Notes: generated from the letters alone by a model not told the origin. DNA of 23,017 bases from Haplomitrium mnioides (GCA_049999725.1 JBNGIS010018511.1:1-23017); one strand, 5' to 3'. Shown: positions 10,757-19,189, numbered from the stretch's first letter. A program made the numbers and translations.

Positions 10757-11060
10757 GAAGGTGAACCGCCACGTTGACCTCCGTCCGTGGTTGACTCCTC
10801 TCTGACTCGAAGGATCCAACGGGCTCTGCCAAAGCGCCACGTAATCCGAGGCTGCGCCGTCTAATGCCATTTTTAACATGGAAGGTGGACCGTTGCGCTG
10901 ACCTCCATCCGTGGTTGACTCCTCTCTGACCCGAAGGATCCAACGGGCCCTACAAAAGCGCCACGTAATCCGAGGCCGCGCCGTTCAACACCATTTTCAA
11001 CAGGGAAGGCGGACCATCGAGCTGACCTAGTTCCGAGGAATCCAACGGGCTCCTCCAAGT
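10757..11060. repeat. 124-bp tandem repeat, two full and one partial unit (5' LTR)
   Basis: Units start at 10757 (gaaggtgaacc), 10881 (gaaggtggacc) and 11005 (gaaggcggacc), an exact period of 124 bp. Each full unit has gttgactcctctctgac, ggatccaacggg and gcgccacgtaatccgagg. The left LTR has only one full and one partial unit, so the two LTRs differ by exactly one unit. Confidence 0.85.
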
Positions 11061-11089
11061 CACCACGTGTCCACTGAATCTCCTAGACA

Positions 11090-11575
11090 CTTGTGAAGAT
11101 GCCACGTCCCAAGGGAGCATCGTTCGACGCCATTTTCAAGGAGGAAGCTTGACCATCGGGTTGACCAAGTTCCGAAGAAGACCTCGGATACCTTGAGATT
11201 GCCACGTTTTCACAAAGTCCCGCAGATCTCCTACGCTTGCCACGTCTCCGTTGAATTCCTCGGAACCCTAGGCCCACCACACCTCTGCTTAGTCCTGCGG
11301 ACACCTTGGGGACGCCACGTTTCCGTTGAATTTTCCGGAGCCCTACAAAGACACCACGTTTCCGAAAAGTCCCACGAACCTCCTGCGCCTGCTATGTCTC
11401 CGCTGAAGCTCTTGGACAACCTGGGCTTGCTATGCCTCTACTAAGTTCCGCGGACACCCTCAGCCCACCACATCCCCGTTAAGTCCCGCGGACACCCTGA
11501 GGACACCACATTTCCGTTGAATCTTTCGAAGCCCTACGAAGATGCCACGTTTCCGCAAGGAATCGCGGACACTAA
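11090..11575. repeat. ~40-bp degenerate tandem repeats with CCACGT core (5' LTR)
   Basis: This is the counterpart of 1950-2430. Cores such as gccacgtttccgttgaat, accacgtttccg, gccacgtctccg and their decayed forms (gctatgtctccg, accacatttccg) recur every 38-50 bp. A palindromic CACGTG hexamer occurs just upstream at about 11065, and at about 10700, 1682 and 1924 in the two LTRs. Confidence 0.6.
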
Positions 11576-12130
11576 AGGAAGGGGTCACGGACCCAAGTAG
11601 AACCCATTTAACGCCTAAGGGATCGAGGCGTCCCCCGATCCTTGGCCTAGTCACTCCTCACGAAGGCCATGACCCCTCCTTTCTCTTCCCGATCTCCGCT
11701 TGTGAGCATAGCTGGAAGATTGCTCTGCGGCTTTCCTTGTCTCCCGTCCCCTTCACTCTTGAGCACTCTTGGATCTCCACCCCGAAGCTTTGATCCTCCT
11801 CCTCCGGCCCCCGCTCCTTCCTCACTTCTGAGGTCGCCCTCCCTTCCTCCTGCTAGGGCCTCGATTCCTGCATTCGATGAAACTTATAGGTTCCCTTCTA
11901 CTTTCGTCAAAATTTAGTGGTGCCCCCTACTCGCTGGCTACCTCAGCTCCCTTCTCACCTTCCGAAATGATCCCGTTCCACTTCTTGGATCCCAGCAATC
12001 CATTCGTACTTGCTGATTGGATTCGATCCGTTGTTTCCGAGGTACTTTAAGACTTACAAGAGGGAAATTGTGCCAATGCTACTTCTGATTTTCTGAATTC
12101 TTCCTAAGTGCTTCATGTTACTGGCTGACA

Positions 12131-12760
12131 AGTGTAGAAGTAGATGTATCGCTCTGAAGCTTTTCTTTGAAGACATGCTCACCCTCAACATCAAAAATAT
12201 TTCTAGCAACTAGCTGTCGGAGTGCTTTCATATAGATAAAGGTTGCTTATAAAAGTATGTTCTTACTACAACTATCGTAAGTGAAATAAGCTTGTGTCCT
12301 AGGTAATAGTTGACTTGGGACATGTAAGTGATAACATTCATAACAAGGCAATAAATGAGATCAAAGTCTCTCTCATATATCTGTGTGTAACCTTTGGATA
12401 CAAGGTGTATCTTATATGTGAAAACTTTGCCTTTAACATTAAGATTTTATCTACATATATCCAATTATGTAGGTGTGAAGAGGTGCTTATATTACAAGTC
12501 CCAACACTTTCATTTGGATCATTGAACCCAATTCTATGGATCCATAATCCATAATCCAATCCATAACAAGGCGATAAATGAGATCAAAGTCTCTCTCACA
12601 TATCTATGTGTAACCTTTGGGTACAAGGTATGTCTTATATGTGAAAACTTTGCCTTTAGCATTAAGATTTTATCTACATATATCCAATTATGTAGGTGTC
12701 AAGAGGTGCTTAGATTACAAGTCCCAACACTTTCATTTGGATCATTGAATCCAATTCTAG
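12131..12760 (-). repeat. Probable fragment of an older copia-type LTR, end duplicated
   Basis: On the minus strand both copies of a duplicated segment contain gatccaaatgaaag followed at once by tgttgggacttgtaat. That is how many plant copia 3' LTRs begin: a purine tract followed by TGTTGGGAC. The rest of the stretch down to 12131 would be LTR interior, cut off by gypsy 1. I see no copia coding sequence on the right side, so the call rests on this junction alone. Confidence 0.45.
12339..12759. repeat. Direct tandem duplication, period 223 bp
   Basis: Copy 1 is 12339-12561 and copy 2 is 12562-12759. Both start with cataacaaggc and run through tttgcctttaacattaagat, atatccaattatgtaggtgt and caagtcccaacactttcatt. 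The copies differ at about ten positions. The last ~25 bp of copy 1 (atccataatccataatccaa) is a short repeat of its own and has no partner in copy 2. Confidence 0.88.
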
Positions 12761-13080
12761 ATTAATTTCTTTTTCCCATTGAAACTAATCACCACTTTTT
12801 TGTGTTTCTTTGGAAAATCTTGGATTGGGTGCAATATCAAAACACTCTCAAAAATCATGTAAAAAAATTTCAGAATCTCAAAAAGAGTAATAGTTGAACT
12901 AGTTATAGGTGTAATATATGATGATGAAACATTGATAGATGAGAATATCTTTGATTCAAAACTTTGTGCAAGGGTTGAGAGTCTTTTTCATCTAGAAGTC
13001 TCCCTCTCTTTATCTTTGGTAGCTGATCAAATGTTCGTCTTTTCAACTCTTACAAATGTGTCATAGGATAGCAGTGGCAC
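12761..13080. other. AT-rich stretch without recognised feature
   Basis: I see no coding frame of any length, no repeat and no match to a family I know. It separates the copia-like LTR fragment from the pyrimidine-rich region I assign to the gypsy 2 LTR. Confidence 0.5.
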
Positions 13081-15944
13081 TCCAACCCCAAAAAAAACAA
13101 CTCGAGTTTGAACCACGCAAGATCTACATAGAAATCTGCTCTTAATTCACTTTTCCCAACTTGTGAGATTCTTTATAAAGTTCTGATATCAGAGATCTCT
13201 CTCCACTCTAAGATTGACAACCTTTCCTCTAAAAACCAAACACACAAACCACTTCTACTACTCAATACAATAGAACAAAAGCCAAGAATTACTCAAATTG
13301 TATGACTAACATTTCTAGGATAAGAAAGCTGATGTACATGCTGATTTTAAACTTGAGCTGTATCAGAGAAGTTTTCAAGCAACTAGTTACCCAACTTGTT
13401 TGAAACTCTCAAACCAACACTCCAGTGCCTACCTTCAGTACGTCACCTCACTTCCCTCAAACTAGATACTCAGGCCACTCCAACCCAATATATCCCAGAG
13501 CTTGATGTTGAGAACTCAGCTATAGAACGGCCCTCTTGATCTCACATCCACTCATTGTTCCTCCAACCACCCACTACTCTATTTGCTTGTGAAATGCCCA
13601 CCTATTCCCTCTGCACACGCAAATCTAAGCACTCCTTGCTCTATTGCAACCCACCAACTAGTATCCACTTAGTTGGAGAATCATAGAAGGTTCTCTCCTT
13701 AAGAGTTTCACAAACACAAAATTGAACATAACTGAAAGCAAAATTGATTTGCCACTGAACCTCCCACAAATCACAATCTGGAACTCAAAATCCAGACCCA
13801 CTAGTAGAACACACTCAGGTACCCCCTCACATGCACTTCTCTAATGTAATCTGACTGACTTCTTCAATTGCAAACCTGCAAAACATTCACCAACCAATCT
13901 AACTTCAAATCCTTCATAAAACTGCTCCTCATAAATTTGCAATCACCAACATGAGCAGGGGACCCCATAGACAAGAATCTCATAAACTTTACTTGAAGCA
14001 CACATATACAATGAGGCAACCAACATAACAGGAACTCACCAACAAGCTTGTACTAGTGACAACTGACAATAACAATCATCCTAGTTCCAAATCAAACTAA
14101 CTTGCTTCTCTACGTGCTAACTTTCCTTTACTAAGTTTCCAATTAGAACTAACAACTCACAATGTGTTTTTAAGCTAAACAACACGCTTTAACTAACTTA
14201 AACTAACTCTGCTTGCCATAAGAACTAACTACTAGTAATTGTTCTTATGCTAATTTTTGAACTTTCACTAACTCCTCACTTCATCTCCATTTCAATTTCA
14301 AACTTTTCAACTTCCGCACTGAAACCACGATAAATCACTACTTCACCCTTCAAAATTCTCTCCTTACTCGCCTTTTCACAACAATCTTTATCGTGCAAAA
14401 CATGGACAAGTCGTTATTTCATCTATCACTGCTTCGTTTAGTCACTATTTCGCCAATTATCCTTTCGTCGAACACTTCGAAACGTACCCCTCCTAACCTG
14501 GGATCCTCACTTCAGAATCCCACATGGAACCAACTTACCCGGGGACTCCACTTCGGATCCCCACACGGACACTTCTCGGAACCCCCTTAACCAGGGTATC
14601 CCACAACTAAAGATGGATCTGAACCCCCTTAATTGGGGATCCACACAACGGAAGGTGAGGTTTCGACGACTTCTTCGGACTCACAGACCCTTTGGGTCTT
14701 TTTCTGCTCGCTTCCAAATCATTCTCATTCCTTTTAAACATTTAATTCCATTCGATTCAAATAGTTCGCACAACAGAATTTCGTCCCCAATCACTTCTTC
14801 GCTGATGTAATTGATTTCTACTCAATTTCTTTTCCACTCATAAAACTTTCCGCATCGGGCTCTCGTGCATGACCATTCTTCATTTCAATTTGTAAGGCTT
14901 CTCTCCACTGGGAATTGATTCGCATGCCCCCTTGCAGATCTCTTCTCCACAAAAATTCTCCTCTTTCTCACCATTCACATTCTGTTTCATCGCCGACTTC
15001 ATCATCACTAGCATACAGAAGAAAGATATTCAGACTCTGCAGGGCTCTCCTCTGGAGACTCATTCGCAAACTACTTATCTCAGAGGAAATTTTACAACTG
15101 GCCAATTTCCTTTGAATTCCTCATTCTCCCTTTCCCATTTCGTAGAAGATCTTCATTAAGCACTCGCACTTAGAAATCTTCACAAGGCGTTCTTCCTCAA
15201 CTTTGGAATCTTGCACATATTTCTGATCCGTAATCCAAACAACCAATCATGCCAACAATTGTTCCCTTCCAAATCAACATCAGAATTCAATTCCACATAA
15301 CAATCATTACATTTGTTTTTCCTATCCAACATGTTCTCAATCTGAGGCGAAATTCCACAATTCCTATGAATCTACCCCGCATAACACTTGGAAATCTCCC
15401 TCAATGCGGATCCTAGACCTTTATCCAAACACTCCGTGCTCTCCCTCATGAACACTTCGTATTAGGTGGCCTTCCTGAGCACCTCCAAATATCCCATAAG
15501 TACTTCCCAATAACTTAGAAGCACTATATAGGCAATTCACACTATACAGCCCCAGAGGGGTGTAAGACCACCACATAACTCTTCCTGCCCCTGGACGGAC
15601 CTAGTTCAGGGCACATGCTTCCATCCTTCGACACAATTCCACTGGCTCTTGGGCAAGTTGTCCATCAACACATATAACAGAAATAAATAGATATGTAGAT
15701 AGGGGTTGGCTGGCCCTCAACACTTAGATTAGTTTCTCAAACAAAAAGTTGTTTTTCCTTCACTCAGAAAGAACAACTTCCTCATCACCTAGCCTTCTCT
15801 CCTTTCCCACTTTATACCAAATGTCCTCTCATCTTTACATTTTACCCTAGAAATTGAAGCTTTACTACTTCCTTCTCACTCCACCGCACAGAAAAGACTC
15901 TTTCAAGTAGTTTTTGACCTTTTGTCACGAACTATGCTCTCACA
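13081..15944 (-). repeat. Probable 3' LTR of gypsy 2 (left edge not resolved)
   Basis: The right edge is supported: on the minus strand a purine tract (ggaggaggggg, near 15949-15959) is followed after cta by TGTGAGAGCATAG, a TG start of an LTR, as in gypsy 1. Leftward there is a long C/T-rich sequence without coding domains, similar in character to the gypsy 1 LTR. The left edge cannot be found without the second LTR, which lies outside the window; 13081 is only where the pyrimidine-rich character begins. It holds short open frames only (for example 14393-14590, 14613-14810, 14915-15115), which look random. Confidence 0.5.
14495..14655. repeat. Degenerate ~35-45-bp tandem repeats in the gypsy 2 LTR
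   Basis: Four blocks share a pattern of ttaacc-ggggatcccac followed by an acttcggatccccacacgga-type tail. They begin near 14495 (aacctgggatcc), 14534 (ttacccggggact), 14587 (ttaaccagggtatcc) and 14629 (ttaattggggatcc). Confidence 0.55.
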
Positions 15945-15960
15945 TAGCCCCCTCCTCCAT
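15945..15960 (-). other. Polypurine tract of gypsy 2
   Basis: The minus strand reads ggaggagggggcta directly before the proposed LTR start at 15944. It lies a few tens of bases after the end of the integrase frame, the usual place. Confidence 0.65.
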
Positions 15961-15982
15961 CGCGCAACGTCCTTGCAAGCTT

Positions 15983-17334
15983 TCACGAATAATACCGCTT
16001 CACTCTTGATCCATTAACTCTTGTTTCTAACACTTCCCCTGTTAAAGTCTTTAACTCCAACGATCTATTCCCATAAATTTTTGAAACTACATAAGGTCCC
16101 ATCCATCTTACATGGAGTTTCCTTGGGAACCAAAAATAACAACTATCATACAGAAGTACTAGATCCCCTTCAAAAATATTCACCTTTCTGAGCTTGGAAT
16201 CATAACCTTCTTTCCTCTTGTTCTGGACTTTTTCAGTTTCGGCTAGAGCCTGAACTCTTTCTTCCTCCAGCTTGACCAAGTCCATCATCCGCTTCAATAA
16301 ACTCTCCTCATCTGGCATCCATTCTTCTTCAGCAACCTTAATCGACGGCACATCCCATTCCACTGGTACTAAAAAATGAGTACCATAAACCAAATAAAAT
16401 GGAGTTTGCTTCGTAGTAACTTTCTCCGCTGTTCTGTAAGCCCACAAAGCTGAGTACAACTTCATGTCCCAATCCAACGAGCATGCTGAACAAATGTTTA
16501 TCAAAATCTTACACAACAATCCATTAACTCTTTTAGTATGTCCATTTACTTTCGGGTTATAAGGCGTTGTTTTCCTGTGTTTAATCATATAGATGTCAGT
16601 AAGGCGTTGGATCACCTCATTCAGAAAATGAGTTCCCCTATCACTGATCAACTCTAAAGGACATCTGAATCTCGTGATTATGTTCTCAAACAGGAAGTTA
16701 GCAATCTCCAATGCTCCATCTCTACGTGTAGCTTTTGCTTCCACCCATTTGGTAGCATAATCTGTGCACACTAATATATATCCATTCTTATAGTATCTGG
16801 ACACTCGTGTAATAGGTCCGACAAAATCAATACCCCATTTCTCAAATGGAGCTAAAGGTAAGATAGGTGTAAGTGGCCAATGGCTGCTTGTTGATGGTTT
16901 CCCCACTCTCTGACATGGGTTACAACTCTGAATATAGTTCTTTACATCCTTATACCTCACCCTGCCTCATGAATCTTTTCCACTGTATTCCGCATAGCAT
17001 AGTGCCCACCTACTTCATCATCGTGCAATGCAACAATCACCTTTTAAACTTCATTAGGACCAAAACAACATCTCAAAATCTCATCACGTCCCTTCTTATA
17101 CAACACTCCTTTATAGATTGTATATGGCGCCACCTTCTGGAAAATTATTGCCTCTTCTTCTTTATTCAAACCAGAAGGTAAAATAGAACTTTCTAAATAT
17201 ACCCAAATCTCCTTATACGAGGGGTTCTCTTCCCCTTCATTCTCAATAGGGAACAAATTTTCATCTGGAAACTTATCATTCAGATCATCTATCTAAGCTG
17301 GTCTTGGAATTCTGGATAGGAAGTCTACATTCTG
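15983..17334 (-). pseudogene. Integrase region of gypsy 2 pol, cut by the copia insertion
   Basis: The best open stretch (15983-16960, 325 residues) is most of a Ty3/gypsy integrase. It shows CNPCQRVGKP, GIDFVGPI (first catalytic Asp), YATKWVEAKATRRDG, LISDRGTHFLNEVI (second Asp) and YNPKVNGHTKRVN, where Lys stands at the third catalytic position instead of Glu. The C-terminal part shows RKLHVRWMGPYVVSKIYGNR and ends VNGSRVKRYYS with no chromodomain. Upstream, in other frames, come the zinc-finger histidines (ALHDDEVGGHYA) with stops around them, the stretch 17044-17256, and, at the very edge, QNVDFLSRIPRPA followed by a stop. That last block is the end of RNase H, so the insertion at 17334/17335 split pol at the RNase H-integrase junction. 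The sequence is related to gypsy 1 integrase but clearly distinct. Confidence 0.92.
17330..17334. other. Presumed left target-site duplication of the copia element
   Basis: Five bases, ttctg, precede the TG of the 5' LTR. Copia integrases usually make 5-bp duplications. The right copy should follow the 3' LTR end, expected near 23256, outside the window. Confidence 0.5.
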
Positions 17335-17398
17335 TGTTGGAAATTGGCAGCTCACATTTTGGTGAGCATGTTCATTTGTACAGAAATTCACCTTCTTC

Positions 17399-17426
17399 AC
17401 TAGTTTAGCTCCTAACTAGTTTAGAG
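17399..17426. repeat. Short direct repeat in the copia LTR U3
   Basis: The decamer actagtttag occurs twice, 18 bp apart, with the second copy followed by agggg. The same pair occurs in the 3' LTR at the equivalent place (22409 onward), unchanged. Confidence 0.7.
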
Positions 17427-17459
17427 GGGAATTTGGGGAGAGTGCCATGTGGAGGCACC

Positions 17460-17483
17460 TGGTGGTGACATGTGTCACCACCA
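17460..17483. promoter_or_regulatory. Near-perfect inverted repeat in the 5' LTR U3
   Basis: Arms ggtggtgaca and tgtcaccacc are perfect complements over 10 bp with only tg between them, and the next pair (T-A) also fits. The 3' LTR has it unchanged at 22471-22492 and can pair one base further. The function is unknown; it lies upstream of the presumed TATA box, so a protein-binding site is one possibility. Confidence 0.7.
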
Positions 17484-17534
17484 AAAGGCTCCTTAGGGGC
17501 ATTTCTGAGTCTTGTCCCTTTCATGAAATAGAGC

Positions 17535-17559
17535 AAGAACATGCATCGAGCATGTGCTT
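17535..17559. promoter_or_regulatory. Second inverted repeat in the 5' LTR U3
   Basis: Arms aagaacatgc and gcatgtgctt flank atcga, with one mismatch. In the 3' LTR (22545-22569) the arms aagcacatgc and gcatgtgctt are perfectly complementary. The 3' LTR state is probably ancestral. Confidence 0.65.
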
Positions 17560-17690
17560 ACTGATAGTGTAGGTGAAATATTGATTGTAGATCTTGTCCA
17601 TACTTGTGAAAATAGCCTTCTTCACCTGCACAGATTCAAGCGCCCATAGATTTTGAGCAGGGCGCCCATAGAAACCCAGCACATTGCTGG

Positions 17691-17703
17691 TATTGTAAAG
17701 ATT
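17691..17703 (+). promoter_or_regulatory. Decayed TATA-box position in the 5' LTR
   Basis: The 5' LTR reads tattgtaaag where the 3' LTR has tattataaag (22701-22710, TATAAA at 22704-22709). A single base separates them. If this is the promoter TATA box, the copy that would drive this element has lost it. Confidence 0.5.
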
Positions 17704-17775
17704 ATTTAAATTGACTCGAGTGATGCTCATTGCATCCTCATTGCAACCACATTTCACTTGTAACTCGTTTTGAGC

Positions 17776-18075
17776 ATTCGAGCAAGGGAGAATCGCGTTT
17801 GAGCAGGAGAGTCGTTTTTCTTAAAGGTGAGCTCGCGTTTTGTGTTTGAAGCAGGTCGTATTCGTGTCTAAGGGTCTCGCGTTCGTGTCTGGAAGGTTGC
17901 GCTCGCATTTGAAGGAGTTTGCGATCGTGTTTGGAGGTAGTCACGTTTTCCCTTTTGGAAGGAGGTCGCGTTCGCAGAAGGAGGTGGCGTTTCACCTCTT
18001 AAGGAGGTGACATCGTTTCCTTGCATAAGAGTGAATCGCGAGCAAGGAGGCAACTCTGCGAGTTGCGATTCAGGT
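17776..18075. repeat. Degenerate gtcgcgttcg-type repeats in the downstream half of the LTR
   Basis: Short units built on (g/c)tcgcgtt(c/t)g and gtgtctggaagg recur every 20-35 bp, for example aatcgcgtttgagc, gctcgcgttttgtg, tctcgcgttcgtgtct, gctcgcatttgaagg and ggtcgcgttcgcag. Many CpG sites here are lost in one LTR or the other. Confidence 0.55.
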
Positions 18076-18249
18076 GTGGAGTCGACCTGCGTTTTTTGTT
18101 CGAACTTGCTGACTAGAAGGCCTTCACGAATCTGATGTCGCACGACCTCTTCTTTGGAGCTGACGTTTTTACTTCTCTTTTGTCACAATACTCATCTTAA
18201 GTGGATTTTCGTTGCTGCATAATATCAACTCGATTTGATATTCACAATA

Positions 18250-18263
18250 GGTTATGGGCCCAC
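18250..18263 (+). other. Primer-binding site matching the initiator tRNA-Met anticodon arm
   Basis: The 14 bases ggttatgggcccac lie 3 bp after the presumed LTR end. From memory of the eukaryotic initiator tRNA-Met, they complement its anticodon arm (the region around GGGCCCAUAACC), not its 3' CCA end. Drosophila copia is known to prime from a cut initiator tRNA-Met at this same region. No TGG start complementary to CCA is present here. The site contains the ATG at 18254 that opens the gag frame. Confidence 0.75.
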
Positions 18264-19189
18264 TCTCTATGGGGGATGCAAGTGTAGGTACCTCTAGCAT
18301 GTATTCCATTGAAAAATTTGAAGGTACAGATTTCTTAGATTGGAAGGCAAAAATGCAATTAATCCTTGAGCTCAAAGGATTATGGAGGTATGTGAATGGT
18401 GACTTCCCTAAACCCAGTGGCAGTCATGCCACTGAAGAAGGGATTGCAATGTGGATGGAGGCAGATAGGCATGTTCAGATTCTTATTTGCCTGAGCTTGG
18501 GTAAAAAGCAGTTTACCCAAGTAAGGACCCTCACTTACTTCAAGTGAGGTGTGGAATAGTCTCAAGAAGGCCTATGAGCAAGGAGGAGTTTTTGCTGCCA
18601 CATACTTGTGGAGGAAACTCCTGAATTTGAGATTTGTAGAAGTTGACAACATGGGTGATCACACTACAAAGGTTAGAAATTTGGTAGAGCAGTTGTTGTC
18701 AATAAACCCAGGCCTCAAGGAGGGAATGTTTGTACAAATCTTGCTGGCAAGCTTACCTGAGTCCTATGATATTTTGTTGCACTCACTAGAGAGCACTCTG
18801 AGTGGGTTGACTTTAGATGAAGCAATTACCAGGCTCGTGGCTGAGGAAACCAGGAGAAAGAAGCGTCTGGGCAGGCATGATCAAGGTTCTGCCTTGTTCA
18901 CCAAAGGCAAAGGGATCAGGAAAAATCAAGGTGGAAAGTCCCAGAGTGGGAGCAACCCATCTAGTGGGAACTGCTTTTACTGTAACAAGCCTGGCCACAT
19001 TGCAAGGTACTCTCCAAAGAAGGCAAAGGGCAACAAGGGCAAAGGCAAGGAAGTTGCAAATGGTGGCAAGGATAAGCAGGACAAGGCACAAGCAAATGTT
19101 GCTGAAATCAAGAAGTTAGATGTTGATGTCAGATCAGACACTGACATCAAGGATGAGGCCAAGAAGTTGGTGCTCATGGCAAGTGCTGA
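18254..19189 (+). pseudogene. Gag of the copia element (one frameshift)
   Basis: This would be the nucleocapsid/capsid protein of the particle. The first part (18254-18547) has MYSIEKFEGTDFLDWKAKM and LELKGLWRYVNGD, typical of the copia gag N-terminus. A one-base shift near 18530-18545 moves the frame to that of 18549-19226, which continues with VWNSLKKAYEQ, YLWRKLLNLRFVE, and SLPESYDILLHSLES. A zinc knuckle follows at 18970-19020, CFYCNKPGHIARYS, where the fourth ligand Cys is replaced by Ser. A Lys/Gly-rich tail leads into protease. Two starts are possible: 18254, inside the primer-binding site with G at -3 and +4, or 18269, with T at -3. I prefer the first by context, without proof. Confidence 0.9.

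Larger units (their letters stand above)
1..12130 (-). mobile_element. Ty3/gypsy LTR retrotransposon 'gypsy 1', degraded, left end cut by window
   Basis: Bases 1-2995 and 8998-12130 are long direct repeats. They flank a minus-strand region with recognisable gag, protease, RT, RNase H and integrase in that order, which is the Ty3/gypsy order. On the minus strand a PBS-like sequence follows the 5' LTR (8702-12130) and a purine tract precedes the 3' LTR (1-2995). By alignment with the right LTR, the left LTR should extend about 296 bp beyond base 1, giving a total near 12.5 kb. Integrase lies last, no chromodomain is visible, and the protease ends in a GRPWLYGA motif, so I infer a non-chromovirus lineage. 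Every coding domain carries stops or frameshifts, so the copy is not autonomous. It abuts a copia-like LTR fragment at 12131; bases 12131-12135 (agtgt) would be the right half of the target-site duplication. Confidence 0.93.
8702..12130 (-). repeat. 5' LTR of gypsy 1
   Basis: On the minus strand the LTR starts TGTCAGCCAGTAACATG at 12130 and ends GGAGTAACA at 8702, so it has TG...CA ends, and it is followed by a PBS-like site. Its length of 3429 bp is large but within the range of plant gypsy LTRs. From 8998 on it aligns with the left LTR. The first 296 bp have no partner in this window because the left LTR is cut off. The promoter of the element should lie here, reading leftward; I did not find a convincing TATA box. 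No gene is called in it. Confidence 0.85.
17335..18246 (+). repeat. 5' LTR of the copia element
   Basis: It starts TGTTGGAAATTGG and, by the position of the primer-binding site, ends ...gatattcaca, giving TG...CA ends and 912 bp. The start is certain from the second LTR; the end is inferred because the second copy runs off the window at the equivalent of 18007. Gene-like frames on its minus strand are not conserved and not called. Confidence 0.9.

Noticed and set aside
12315-12559. Overlapping short frames on both strands
   Set aside because: They lie within the 223-bp tandem duplication and are not kept open in the second copy.
13181-13194. ttctgatatcagag, resembling the common plant copia primer-binding site TGGTATCAGAG
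   Set aside because: It lacks the TGG start, no LTR end lies before it and no gag follows.
14217-14249. Inverted repeat cataagaac / gttcttatg with a 15-bp loop
   Set aside because: Nine-base arms in AT-rich DNA with no second copy or context; expected by chance in a window of this size.
17521-18143. Minus-strand frames in the copia LTRs (MKCGCNEDAMSITRV, and Arg/Ser-rich frames), present in both LTRs
   Set aside because: They occur twice because the LTR does. Differences between copies are not biased to third positions as far as I can see, and no family is recognised.
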